This document shows positions 20,494-31,040 of a stretch of 64,000 bases of DNA, piece after piece. The notes below the pieces were generated by a model. That model made no database searches and had not been told where the DNA came from. It saw nothing but the letters and a program-made list of their open reading frames with translations. The position numbers were made by a program, and so were the translations under genes. The stretch is from Rhabdophis nuchalis (lineage: Eukaryota > Chordata > Lepidosauria > Squamata > Natricidae), in NCBI GenBank assembly GCA_039707465.1, contig CM077644.1, positions 216,633,462 to 216,697,461 of the forward strand, read 5' to 3'. How positions within the stretch are numbered: the stretch's first letter is position 1; every line of letters starts with the position of its first letter.

Positions 20494-20613
20494 GTGGGAG
20501 TGGCTTGCTGACCATGTGACCGGGTGAGAGTGGCTTGCCGGCCATATGACCAGGTGGGAGTAGCCTGCCAGCCATGTGACCGGGTGGGAGTGGCTTGCCG
20601 GCCATGTGACTGG
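20494..20613 (+). repeat. 30-bp minisatellite, 4 units
   Basis: Four tandem copies of a unit beginning GTGGGAGTGGCTTGC and ending CATGTGACCGG, with scattered substitutions. The CATGTGACC and GGCTTGCCGGCCA text suggests expansion inside a MITE. Confidence 0.85.
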
Positions 20614-20788
20614 ATGGGCATGGTCAACTTGTAAAATGTGGTGAAACTCACTTAATAACACTCTTGCTTAGCAACCAAAATGTTGGCTCAGAAACTCTGG
20701 CATTTGAAGCATGCAAGTCTTAAAGCTATCAAGTTACAAGACCCTTGCACCCCTAACCCTTTAGGGGAAAAAACCCCACGGGTGTTCA

Positions 20789-20973
20789 AACTTGACAGCT
20801 TTAAGACTTGTGGACTTCAACTCCCAGAATTCCTCCTGTCGCTCTTCATCTTGATGATGTGTGGACGGGCGGGGGGAGGGAGCTGGAACCGGTTCTAAAT
20901 GGCACTGTAGATTTGTGGAACCTCGTCTATAGAAGAGGTTAGAACTGGCAGGAACCCACCCCTGCCGGGAAAT
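20789..20973. mobile_element. MITE fragments (foldback half and hAT-like end)
   Basis: At 20797-20834, CTTTAAGACTTGTGGACTTC and CCCAGAATTCC match one arm of the foldback family. The sequence to 20973 ends GGCAGGAACCCACCCCTG, the terminus of the CAGGGGTGGG family. The opposite ends are not clear. Confidence 0.5.
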
Positions 20974-21596
20974 GCCTGAAGATGTATGAATGAAGATGGG
21001 GAGGGAGAATAACAGTGGGTAAACCATGGGGAGGGGAGAGACAGCCTCCACACATAAGAATTAAAACATTAGTCAGGGCAATGGAGTGAAGACAAACTCA
21101 GACCTCTTGATGAGGCAGGATTTCTCATTGTGGGAAATGGGTAAGCACATCTGTCTTATACAATTACAGATTTAGTGCTGACTTTAGCATTAAGCATGCA
21201 GTGCCTGCAGTCACTGGGAATAAGCCTTGTGAACACACCTGCACCATGTTTTTAACTCTCAGTGATGCAGACTGAATGCCACCATAGGGATAAAGGCTAT
21301 CCAACTTTCTCTGAAACAACCTACTCTGAACTACTATTAAGATGTCAGTTTACAGAACCTCAAATAAAAAAAAACCTAAGAATGTAATTAACACAGCAGC
21401 ACACACACACCCCTGCATAATTCTGAATCTAAAGGCCAGACGGCTCAGCCACAGGAAGAGAACTGCAGTCCATTTCTTAAAGATGTAGTAGCATACAACA
21501 CAGGCCCCTTTTTTCAGTTTGAAGTCCAATTGTGATAGGTAGGGTCCCCATAGGTCTTGAAACTCTCCTATGTAATATTTACACGAAGCCTCTGGC

Positions 21597-22665
21597 ATGG
21601 ATCTACAGCTCTACATCTCCACAATGGACCAACAAACTGATGACATGAAGGTACTGTTTTCAATATCGGGAGTCTGTGGGGATCTGGATGGGGAAGAACA
21701 AACTTCAATCAAACCTTGGCAAGAGTGGGTATCTATGGGTTTGGAAGGTTCTGGATCCAGAATTTGTCTACCTTTGATTCTGGATGGGGTTGATTTATCC
21801 TCCAAAAAAACAGTGCACAATCAAGTGGTCTTCATGGCTCTTTTCAAAGATCAAGTGGCATCCACAGCAAGAAGGCAACATTATTTTGTGCACCAGTTGC
21901 ACTTCTTCCTGTACCAGGAACAGTGGTGGGTTCCGGATCCGGTACGGTGCAACGGGGCCAGGCATCCACCATATGAATATGTGCAGAACACGTGCACACT
22001 CACGCAGCATGCGCATGCATACTTACTGCCCGCCATGCTCCCGCTGCTCGGCAGAACGTTGTGCAGGTGCCATGTACTCCATGCACGCACACGGAAGCCC
22101 CAAACAGCTCAAATACCGGTAAGGAGCGCGGGCAAATGGGCAGGCCCTCCGGAGCACCGTACTGGAATGGTACCTGATGCTCCTGGCAGGCACTGGTATG
22201 CCCATACCGGGGAGTACCGGTTCGTAACCCACCACTGACCAGGAGGCACTGCTCACAGTTATGCATGCTTTACTCTCCATACCCGATGAGTTATTCTAAT
22301 GTGCCCTACGATGGGCTACCTTTGAAGACCATCCAGAAGCTGCAATCAGTCCACAAATGTAGCATTACAGGCAGTGATTGGCACATCAAAGTATGCCCAT
22401 GTTACACTTCTGTTCAGCAGCTGCACTGGTTACTAGTGTTTTTCTGGGTGGAATTTAAGATGCCAGTCATCACTTACAAAGATCTTCGTGGCAATGGGTG
22501 GGGCTATCACCAGGACTGCCTCTCCTCAGTTGTTTATCATGTTCTCAGTTAAAGAATGTCACCTAATGGGACTTTGGAAGAGGGTCTTTTTTAATATAGC
22601 ACCTGGTCTCTGGAAGAGCTTACCATCACCCCTGAGTTTAGATTGACCTCAGCCTTTTGCAATGC
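21597..22665 (+). mobile_element. Old degraded CR1/L2 LINE, split by a hAT-like MITE
   Basis: Conceptual reading shows a decayed RT C-terminal part: a LQLYIST start, then GLPLKTIQKLQSVHK, QQLHWLLVFFWVEFK and APGLWKSLPSPLS. Many stops and indels make it an old copy. It ends near 22665 in the (TTTA)n tract. The RT text is interrupted between about 21921 and 22237. Confidence 0.75.
21921..22237. mobile_element. hAT-like MITE (CAGTGGTGGG family) with 8-bp duplication
   Basis: Ends CAGTGGTGGGTTCCGG and CGTAACCCACCACTG are inverted. Flanks ACCAGGAA (21913-21920) and ACCAGGAG (22238-22245) make an 8-bp duplication with one mismatch. The target was an already old LINE. Overlapping open frames inside (for example 21784-22122) are not genes. 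Confidence 0.85.
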
Positions 22666-22736
<71 letters not shown>

Positions 22737-22739
22737 TTT
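22666..22739 (+). repeat. (TTTA)n microsatellite
   Basis: About 18 units at the junction between the old plus-strand LINE and the tail of a minus-strand LINE of another family. It probably derives from the tail of the latter. Confidence 0.95.
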
Positions 22740-23545
22740 CTCAACAAGGACAAGGAAACAAGTATGAAAACACATGAAAAAATGGTACAAATAAATAAAT
22801 CTAAATAAGCAAAACATAGCCATAAACACATAAACAGAGTACATATAAATGGGACAGTAGGACAGGGGTGGTAGGCACGCTGGTGCGCTTATGCACCACC
22901 ACCTCTTAGGGACCTCTTAAGAAATGCGTACGGTCCACGGTAGACAGCTTAAGGTAAAAGGTATGGGGGTTAGGGGAATTAACAACAGGATCAGGTAGGG
23001 TGTTCCACACATTTACTGCTCTATTGTTGAAATCATTTTTTCTGCAATCAAGATTAGAATGGATCAATACAATACAATACAATACAATAGCAGAGTTGGA
23101 AGGAACCTCGTAGGTCTTCTAGTCCAACCCACTGCGTGGGCAGGAACCCTATACCATTTCAGACAAATGGCTATCTAACATCTTCTTAAAGACTTCCAGG
23201 GTTGGGGCATTCACAACTTCTGGAGGCAAGCTGTTCCAGAGGTTAATTGTTCTAACTGTCAGGAAATTTCTCCTTAATTCTAAGTTGCTTCTCTCCTTGA
23301 TTAGTTTCCACCCATTGCTTCTTGTCCTGCCCCCAGGTGCCTTGGAGAATAGTTTGACATTTAGTTTGTATCTATTGATAGCCCTTGTGTTATTGCAGTT
23401 GAAGTAAAAGTAGTCATTAGCAGGTTAGACATTATGGCAGTTTATCTTGTGCATTAAACTCAGGTCAGAACGTAGTAGAACGTAGTAGAACTAGACGGCA
23501 TAGTTCAATGTTATCTAGATGTGCTCCAGAGCATTGTAGAGTGAG
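22740..23545 (-). mobile_element. LINE 3' end of a third family, split by L3
   Basis: On the minus strand a decayed C-terminal frame (VWNTLPDPVVNSP) is followed by the 3' UTR and the TAAA-type tail. The upstream part continues at 23359-23545 after an L3 insertion. The clade is not named: it is LINE-like by its C-terminal W..LP motif and tail, but differs from the other LINEs here. Confidence 0.55.
23062..23358 (-). mobile_element. CR1-L3 LINE 3' end nested in another LINE
   Basis: Minus-strand copy: pentamer tail ATACA units at 23064-23090, then CAGAGTTGGAAGGAACC, TCTAGTCCAACCC and the ORF2 C-terminal region (CAAGCTGTTCCAGAGGTTAA). It ends near GGAGAATAGTTTGA at about 23358. Confidence 0.8.
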
Positions 23546-24959
23546 GGGGATCTAGTCGGTTTATTATTGGCAACCATTATAATGTTATCCCCCCCCCCCC
23601 ATTGCTTTGAATGTGCTGTTAACCATTTAGAGTTACTTCTGCGTCACGGAAGGCCATATAAATCAATCAAATAAACAAATAGCTCAGTACTCAGTGCTCT
23701 AATGTAAGAGTTTTTAACCTTGGATTGTAGTGAAGAGAGGAAAGATGAGCTAATTTCATCTTGCCTTTCCTGAGAGTCAAGATACACATCCCACAACTGT
23801 CCAAACTCTTTTCAGATACTTCCTGTATCTTCCGAGGTGAGTTCAACTTGGGATAGATACTTCATGTGACCTCAATTGTTCTTTACATACTGGATGCCAT
23901 CCCTGTCTACAGACACATCACTTTCCCACAATACTCTCCCCTTTCAGAAATGCAGCAATCTTTTTTTTTATTAAACCCTCCTTTATTATTTTTACAATTG
24001 TTTTTATAACGGTGACACTGGTCATTTTGGAGTTACTGCAATTGCCAATGTACTTTGGACAAGACTAAATAGTAAGGGCTGCTTGTAGCAGGCAACCATT
24101 TTCTCAGAATCTTATCCAAAAGTGGCGATAGTAATGCATTGCATGTTTGCTGTACTTTAGATCAACATCTCAGCCTGTTCATTCAACTGAGTCTGAATCT
24201 CCATTTTGTGGCAAAAGGGTTGACTTTCCAGTTTGAAAAGGATGCACCATTAGTCATAAACTCTTTGTGTATACCATGTCATGCAAATTCAACTTTGAAT
24301 TCTTTGATGACAATAGAGGGTACCTTTTTTTTCAAGCACGGTACTGTTGGATATTTTGAAAAATAATCCACTAACAGTAAATGTGTTTTTCATCTTGGCT
24401 ATGGCCTCTCCCTGCTATTTATCTAGCTTCACACCATCTTTGCTGATTACATTTTCCATGTAGCTTACTTCACTGACCATAAACTGCATTTTGCTGCTAA
24501 AACAAATGTCACCTGCCACTCTCCATTACCTTCCCTAGATGTCATTATGCTTCTGCTTTGTAGCAGCAGCAATTATGTCAATAAGTATGATGTATGTTCC
24601 TTCAGCATCTTCAAAACATTGACGGTTGTTTTGTTGGAATACTTAATAGGTTAATTTGATGCCCCAAAATAATGCATTGAAACAATACAGCCTCCATGGG
24701 GAGTTAAAAGCCCATCTTTCTAATCTAAAATGGTGATGATTTGTTTTCATTTCTGGTTATCATCTGCTATTAGAGAAATGCTATATTGACAACCCCTGAG
24801 CCTGTAACACTCTGAGCATCCTATTCTTCCCTGGTATCAATGAATTGTTGACCCATGATGCGGACCTTGCTATTTTACTGTGTTCCAGTACCTCTTTGAG
24901 CTTGTCCCTGCCACAGAGAATTTTCCTATATGGGATGTATTTCAAGATCTGCGTGGATC
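23546..24959. other. No gene recognised
   Basis: Unique sequence with a C-run at 23590-23600. The open frame 24139-24366 has no recognisable domain. A retroelement origin for the middle part is possible but not supported by motifs. Confidence 0.45.
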
Positions 24960-24967
24960 ATGTAATG

Positions 24968-25318
24968 CAGTGATGGCTAAAGCGGGGGGAGTGCAGGGGA
25001 GTCGTGCGTGGGTGTGCTACACCCATGATGCTATGTGCGCTACCCCCTGCTTTTGGCGTGCTTTTTTCACCCTCCCCAGGCTCCAGAGGCTTTCTAGGAG
25101 CCTGGGGAGGGTGAAAACAGCCTCCCACTACCACCTCCAGAGGCTTCAGGAGCTTCCCTGAAGCCTCCAGAGGGCGAAAAATGGCTTCAAAAGAAGGCCT
25201 AACTCAGCTGGCCAGCGCACACATGCATTCTAGTGCTGACAGGGCAACGTCTCGCGTGCCCTAGGAAATGGTTCCGCGTGCCACCTGTGGCACCCGTGCC
25301 ATAGGTTTGCCATCACTG
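24968..25318. mobile_element. hAT-like MITE (CAGTGATGGC family), perfect duplication
   Basis: Starts CAGTGATGGCTAA and ends GGTTTGCCATCACTG. Flanked on both sides by ATGTAATG (24960-24967 and 25319-25326), a perfect 8-bp duplication. The GC-rich interior contains GCTCCAGAGGCTT repeats. Non-coding. Confidence 0.9.
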
Positions 25319-25774
25319 ATGTAATGTTTCTCTGCAATCAGCTAAATCTAACGGTACCCAACACTTCTGGGTTGCTGAATTAACTTTCTTTGATTTCTGT
25401 AGCTTCCAGCTATATTTGGGTAATGCAAGTGTGCTGCTCAAGTAACAATGGCTCATTGTCATTGGTTATGAATAAACAAAGGGGGAAATTTTAATGAAGT
25501 ATCTAATATCAGGTTACTTTTTGAATACACATATCATCTGCTAAGGCAAATAGAGGCATCTTGGCATGCCTTACGGCATCTTGAATCAATTATTTAGCAA
25601 GATTCTCTGGCATGGTCCAGTTTGAGGGACACAAACTAATTATCAGTTCTGAAATCTTCATATTATTGCTCACTGTCCTGCACTTTGGAGAGCATGTGCT
25701 TTCATTCACATGCAATGCCCATAAATGCCTAATCTTTGGTCCATACAATATTCCCAATTTGAGTTGAGAGGGTC

Positions 25775-26162
25775 TTCAGACTTTGGCAAAATGATTTGAG
25801 GCTTTATAGTTTAATGAAAAGAAGGACTAGGGGAAACATGATAGCAGTGTTCCAATATCTCAGGGGTTGCCATAAAGAAGAGGGAGTCAAGCTATTCGCC
25901 AAAGCATCTGAGGGTAGAACAAGAAGCAATGAGTGGAAACTAATCAAGGAGAGAAGCAACTTAGAACTGAGGAGAAATTTCCTGATAGTTAGAACAATTA
26001 ATCAGTGGAACAACTTGCCTCCAGAAGTTGTGAATGCTGGAAGTCTTTAAGAAGATGTTGGATAACCATTTGTCTGAAATGGCATAGGGTTTCCTGTCTA
26101 GGCAGGGGGTTGGATTAGAAGACCTCCAAGGTTCCTTCCAACTCTGTTATTCTATTCTAGTT
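25775..26162 (+). mobile_element. CR1-L3 LINE 3' part, longest L3 copy in plus orientation
   Basis: About 390 bp covering the ORF2 C-terminus, 3' UTR and a tail beginning TTATTCTATTCTAG. It contains GTTGGATTAGAAGACCTCC. The tail unit here is TTCTA, not TATTG, so different L3 subfamilies are present in one window. Confidence 0.85.
25796..26050 (+). pseudogene. CR1-L3 ORF2 C-terminus, truncated
   Basis: The 84-residue frame reads RRTRGNMIAVFQYLRGCHKE and then ends with WNNLPPEVVNAGSL. This is the usual C-terminal signature of CR1-group ORF2 proteins downstream of the RT domain. All catalytic motifs are missing. A small deletion relative to the 13165 copy removes part of the NAPTLE-like region. 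Confidence 0.8.
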
Positions 26163-26164
26163 CC

Positions 26165-27475
26165 TAAACACTGTATACAACTATGGGCTTACTCTAGGTT
26201 GGTGCCTTTGTGCACAACACCTACAAACAATTTCATTTCATGAATGTGCATCTTGAATCTTATTGATTCATTCATGTACTCAAACTTATATAACTACAAA
26301 ACCACACATCAGGGAAACAGTAAAGATCATTGCAAAACCATCCAGGCATATCAAGGAAACAGAATGAAAACTCGGTTTTGCTCCAGGCCTTTCAAGATTT
26401 TATAAAGAATGAAAGAATTTGAGCTATATAGACTTCAGGAGAAACGCTATTCCTAAGACCATAAAAGAGTTGGTAGAAGTGTATCCTACCACTCTGGGGT
26501 GACCTCAGTTAGAGGGTTCACAGCTCATCCGACATGGCTTTGCAATGGAACTCAGTTGACTTTGACTTTGCAGATCTTCGTGGCCTGTTTGACCTTGGGA
26601 AGGTCAGAAGATTTTCCTTCAGTCTGCTAACAATGATAGGAGACAGAATTTTATCACATGGCATCAGGTATACAGCGTTCCAAACTCACAATCTCTGGCT
26701 CTCTTAATCATGTTGCAAGCTTATCTATAATCATGCAGTTTATCCAGCTGTGGGACTGGGTGCCTTCCAAATACTGACTTACAGTATGAATGATAACAAA
26801 GTTTTGCCAGAGTTTCCCTAGTCAGATCTCATATAAATTCTACATACAATTATAGATTTGTAAATCTAAACCTATGGCAGGCAACATGAAAATGATCTTC
26901 CTATCCTAAGGTCCCTTATGTGCTGTTGGGAAATACTGCGGCTCCCACCTGCTGCCAATAGAACCCCCCAAAATGTAACACACGTTCTGAAGGGTGTTTC
27001 AAATGCTCTATTTCACAATTTTCATTGGGAAGATTGAATGACTGGGATACAGTTCTTGTCTCATCTGTTCCAGGGGTATGTTTCAACCAAACTAGTTTCT
27101 TGTCTCTGATGATCCAATTGCCAGATCCCTCCATTTCTGACAGCATTACATGTTTTTTTTTTCCTGAAACAACCGTGATTCAAAGACTGCAGATAGATTA
27201 ACAAATCAACTGCATGTAAATAAACCATTTCATTAACACAACATTGAAGTTGCTTCACTTTAAGTCTGTATTGCAGGCCAAAAGCTTCAAGTACAAGAAG
27301 TGATTTCTTAAAAGTACGGTAGTGTATATCATTCAGTCACCTACCTAAAAGCTGTTGACAATGTGGAAAGGAAGGAACCAATGAAAATGCAAGGGATAGA
27401 AGAAAGGAGGCATCTGATAGACACCATGGAAACATCATACATGCCATGATGTAAACCAAATAATTTAAGTTAAGT
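26165..27475. other. No gene recognised
   Basis: Unique A/T-rich sequence. Open frames at 26916-27146 and 27061-27258 on the minus strand overlap and lack recognisable domains. Confidence 0.45.
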
Positions 27476-27477
27476 TA

Positions 27478-28474
27478 AGTGTCCCGGTGTTTGGAAGCCG
27501 TACGGATCTGGATGGGTGGTAACAAACTCAGGCTCGACCCTGCCAAGACTGAGTGGCTGTGGTTTCCGGCACCCCGGTTCAGCCAGATTACTCCAACTCT
27601 GGCCATTGGGGGTGAAACACTGGCCCCCGTGGAGAGGGCGCGCAATTTGGGTGTCCTCCTGGATTCCCGGCTGTCCATGGAGGACCATGTGGCAGCCGTG
27701 GCCAGGGGGGCGTTTCATCAGGTACGCTTGATGCGCCAATTGCGCCCCTTACTGGACCAGGCTGCCCTTTGCACAGTCACTCAAGCTCTCATGACGTCCC
27801 GACTCGACTACTGTAATGCTCTCTACATGGGGCTTCCCTTGAGGTGCACCCGAAAGCTACAGTTAGTCCAAAACTCAGCCGCGCGGGTGATTATGGGAGC
27901 CACTAGATGCTCCCACATAACACCAATCCTGCGCGAGCTGCATTGGCTTCCTGTGGTCTTTCGGGTGCGCTTCAAGGTCTTGACGACCATCTTTAAAGCG
28001 CTCCATGGCTCGGGGCCTAGTTATTTGCGAGACCGCCTCTTGCCTCATACATCCCTTAGACCGATACGCTCCCACAGAGAGGGCCTTCTCAGGGTGCCGT
28101 CGGCCGGACAATGCCGACTGGCGACCCCCAGGGGAAGAGCCTTCTCTGTGGCGGGCCCAGCCCTTTCGAACGACCTACCCCCCGAATTATGCACCATCAC
28201 CGACCTCCGCCTCTTCCGCCAATGTCTAAAGATTAAATACCTATTCCAACAAGCCGGCCTAGCCTAACCTCCCATGGGGACTTTTAGATAGTTTTAAATC
28301 GGGTATTTTAAAATTGGGTTTTTAGCATAGGATAAGATGGTTTAATTTATATTTTAAATTGTGTATTTATTTTGTATTCTGCATGTTTTTTAATTTTCCT
28401 GTGCACCGCCCTGGGTCCTCTGCGGAGAAGGGCGGGATATAAATGTAAATAAAATAAATAAAAAATAAAATAAA
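27478..28474 (+). mobile_element. CR1/L2 LINE, 5'-truncated, copy B of the transduction pair
   Basis: Begins at TCCCGGTGTTTGGAAGCC, just after the YADD region, and runs to the A-rich tail. Its sequence closely matches copy A at 16632-17712. The 5' flank (TTAAGTTAAGTTAAG) is unrelated to that of copy A. It continues into 61 bp of shared non-LINE sequence and then directly into another LINE at 28536. Confidence 0.9.
27479..28267 (+). pseudogene. Truncated LINE ORF2, RT C-terminal part (262 aa)
   Basis: Open throughout in the native frame from VRIWMGGNKLRLDPAKTEW to YLFQQAGLA. It has TSRLDYCNALYMGLP-like text and a GPALSNDLPPEL end, where the usual W of the ALWNDLPP motif is replaced by S. A small insertion (CLKIKYLF versus CLKTYLF) precedes the stop. 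The catalytic half of the protein is absent. Confidence 0.85.
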
Positions 28475-28535
28475 GTTTCCAAAATTAAATATCAAAATTT
28501 GCAAGAGGAAATACTCTGTCAGGATAAATAAAATC
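28475..28535 (+). other. 61-bp transduced segment shared with 17713-17773
   Basis: Matches by eye over its whole length the sequence downstream of copy A, then switches within ATAAAATC to LINE text CACAGAGAGGGCC. Confidence 0.8.
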
Positions 28536-28935
28536 CACAGAGAGGGCCTTCTCAGGGTGCCGTCGGCCGGACAATGCCGACTGGCGACACCCAGGGGAAG
28601 AGACTTCTCTGTGGTGGGTCCAGCCCTCTGGAATGACCTACCCCCTGAATTACGTACCATCACCGACCTCCGCTTCTTCCGCCAATGTCTTAAGACATAT
28701 TTGTTTCAACAAGCTGGCCTAGCCTAACCTCCCATGGGGACTTTTAGGTAGTTTTAAATTGGGTTTTTAAATTTTGGTTTTAGCGCAGGATAGGATTATT
28801 TAATAGTTTTTAAATTATATTTATTGTATTTTGTATGTCTTTTAAATTTCCTGTGCGCCGCCCTGGGTCCTCTGTGGAGAAGGGCGGGATATAAATTTAA
28901 ATAAATAAATAAATAAAATAAATAAAAATAAGTTA
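28536..28935 (+). mobile_element. Second CR1/L2 LINE 3' end, joined directly to copy B
   Basis: Starts at CACAGAGAGGGCCTTCTCAG and includes the last part of ORF2 (GPALWNDLPPELR), the 3' UTR, the hairpin and (AAAT)n. Its 3' UTR text differs from copy B's and is closer to the 2-kb copy (TTTTAGGTAGTTTTAAATTG), so it is not an internal duplication of copy B. Confidence 0.85.
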
Positions 28936-29439
28936 TATAATTCCTGTTACTTGCATCTGGATGGTGCACATAATTTGCAGTATTTGTGTCATGACATCTT
29001 GACATGTCTGATATCACTTGCACACTCATGTTCGCACCCATTTAGGGGAGGTTGCTCAAACATGGTAGAGACAAGTCAGTATGAACATTTTGCAGAAACC
29101 AAAGTTAGGCCCAGGCTGCGTGGACTTTATCTAAACCCTTCTTCATCATCCATATCCTGTAGACCTAATCAAGGAAGAAAGTACAGTTATTAATCATTCC
29201 CTTTCAAGAACTTTTCCTTTTCACAGAACAATGGACCTTGCATGTGAAAGCATCTATATATGAGTGGGGGAGGGTATTCATCCACATCTTTCAAAACCTT
29301 TATCACTTCTCCTTTAAAAGATTACAACCAGATTGGGAATGCACAAGGCATCTCATTCTAATTAATTGTGTTATTAAGCACATGTAATGTTGATAATATT
29401 TCATTTAATTTAAAAATGTTTAATGAAAAATTAATCAGC
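28936..29439. other. No gene recognised
   Basis: Unique sequence. The A/T-rich part at 29330-29440 has no repeat match that I recognise. Confidence 0.45.
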
Positions 29440-29472
29440 CTAATGACTTGCCTTCAGAAGTTGTGAGTGCTC

Positions 29473-29933
29473 CATCTTTAAAGCGCTCCATGGCACGGGT
29501 CCTGGTTACTTGAGAGACCGCCTCCTGCCACATACCTCCCTTCGACCTGTCCGCTCCCACAGAGTGGGCCTCCTCAGGGTGCCGACAGCTGGTCAATGCC
29601 AGCTGGCGACCCCCAGGGCAAGGGCCTTCTCTGTGGCGGGCCTGGCCCTCTGGAACGACCTGCCCCCCGATATCCGTACCATCACAGACCTACGCCTCTT
29701 CCGTCGGATGTTAAAAGCACATTTCTTCCATCTAGCCGGCCTGACATAGACCAAGGGTATAATTTAAAATTTTGATATTTACTGGTTTTAATCTTTTATA
29801 TTATTTAAATTTTAGCACAGATTTAATAATTTAATTGTCTTTTATATTTTGTATGTGTTGTTGGGTTTTATCTTTCTGTGCACCGCCCTGAGTCCCCCCA
29901 GGGAAAATAGGGCGGTATATAAATAGAACAAAA

Positions 29934-30016
<83 letters not shown>

Positions 30017-30018
30017 AT
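29473..30018 (+). mobile_element. CR1/L2 LINE 3' fragment with long (AAAT)n tail
   Basis: Runs from ATCTTTAAAGCGCTCCATGG through the ORF2 C-terminus (NDLPPDIRTITDLRLFRRML, stop near 29749), 3' UTR and hairpin (CGCCCTGAGTCCCC, GGGCGG). It ends in (AAAT)n from 29931 to 30018. Subfamily similar to 63200-64000. Confidence 0.85.
29931..30018 (+). repeat. (AAAT)n microsatellite, LINE tail expansion
   Basis: About 22 units continuous with the LINE tail. Antisense frames reading LFIY repeats are not genes. Confidence 0.95.
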
Positions 30019-30140
30019 ACTGGATGTTTTTAAGAAGAGATTGGACAACCATTTGTCTAAAATAGTATAGGGTTATAGGGTTTCCTGCTTGAGAAGGGGG
30101 TTAGGCTAAGGACCTAAGCTATGATTCTTTTATTCTGTAG

Positions 30141-30620
30141 GTTGTGTACAGCTTGTAAACTCTTAAACTTTTAAAGATTGGGATTGGTGGCCTTGAGGAC
30201 TTCTAATTCCCCACCTACCATACTGTATGAAGATTCTTTCTGTCTAATTCTAATATAACAACAATAAACAAGCAAGAAAAAACCCCAAACAGTGCACCAC
30301 CCAAAATGGAAGAGCAGGCTGGAAAACAGATTGAAGAACCCATAGCAGCATCTGAGAACTTGTTCAGCTTCAACTGTTAATTTTTGTCTTTGTGTGTCAG
30401 GAGCTCACAGTCATCAGCAAGGTGGGTTTCTTGAATGACTGGAGGGAGGCACGTTGTCCATGCATTCAAGCAGTGAAGATCAAATCAGTACCTGATGAAC
30501 ACTTCCTCTTTCAGACCTGGACACCATGCGTGAACATGGAAGCGAAGAACAGATTGAATAGGACTGGGGCTAGCACTTAGTTCTGCTTCATCCAATTGGA
30601 AATGAAGCCATATGTTCTAC
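30141..30620. other. No gene recognised
   Basis: Unique sequence. The short frame 30392-30580 has no recognisable domain. Confidence 0.4.
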
Positions 30621-30622
30621 AG

Positions 30623-31040
30623 CAGAGGTGTCAAACTCGATTTCATTGAGAGCCACATGAGGGTTGTGTTTGACCTCGGGAGACAGTGTGGGCATGACCA
30701 GCTTGCTGTCACTCCTGTCGAGGGCGCCTAGGGTGGCCCAAGCCCTCTGTCAGAGAAAATGGGCTCCGAGCTACATTTTCAGCTGCCATGGCCTCCTGCA
30801 ACCCTCTGCCAGTAAAAATGAAGCTCAGCAGAGTGCTTGGGCCACCCCAGGCACCCCCAACAAGAGTGACATCATTGTAGGAGGCCATGGCAGCTGAAAA
30901 CGGAGCTCGGGAGCCCGTTTTTGCTGGCAGAAGCACCATGGGTGGGCCCTTCACTGTTTCCAGGGCAGCCCCATGGACTAGATCTACGTACCTCCCCCCC
31001 CCTTGGAGCCAGCTCCAGCTCCTGGGCCTTGACACTGGTG
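30623..31040. mobile_element. hAT-like MITE (CAGAGGTGTCAAACT family)
   Basis: Starts CAGAGGTGTCAAACTCGATT, with TTCATTGAGAGCCACATGAG typical of this family. The right end (GGGCCTTGACACTGGTG) is diverged. Flanks TTCTACAG and CTCTAGAC are only loosely similar. The GC-rich interior gives overlapping open frames without domains. Confidence 0.55.

Larger units (their letters stand above)
29440..30140 (+). mobile_element. CR1-L3 LINE 3' end split by a CR1/L2 copy
   Basis: The L3 text GACTTGCCTTCAGAAGTTG at 29446-29472 resumes at 30019 as ACTGGATGTTTTTAAGAAG, then GGACAACCATTTGTCTAAAA and GAAGGGGGTTAGGCT. The CR1/L2 copy at 29473-30018 sits between the two halves. Confidence 0.8.

Noticed and set aside
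20494..20613. CRISPR-like or coding repeat with 30-bp period
   Set aside because: Units are contiguous with no spacers; minisatellite inside repeat DNA.
21784..22280. Cluster of overlapping open frames rich in Cys and His
   Set aside because: They lie in a GC-rich hAT-like MITE, on both strands; by-products of composition.
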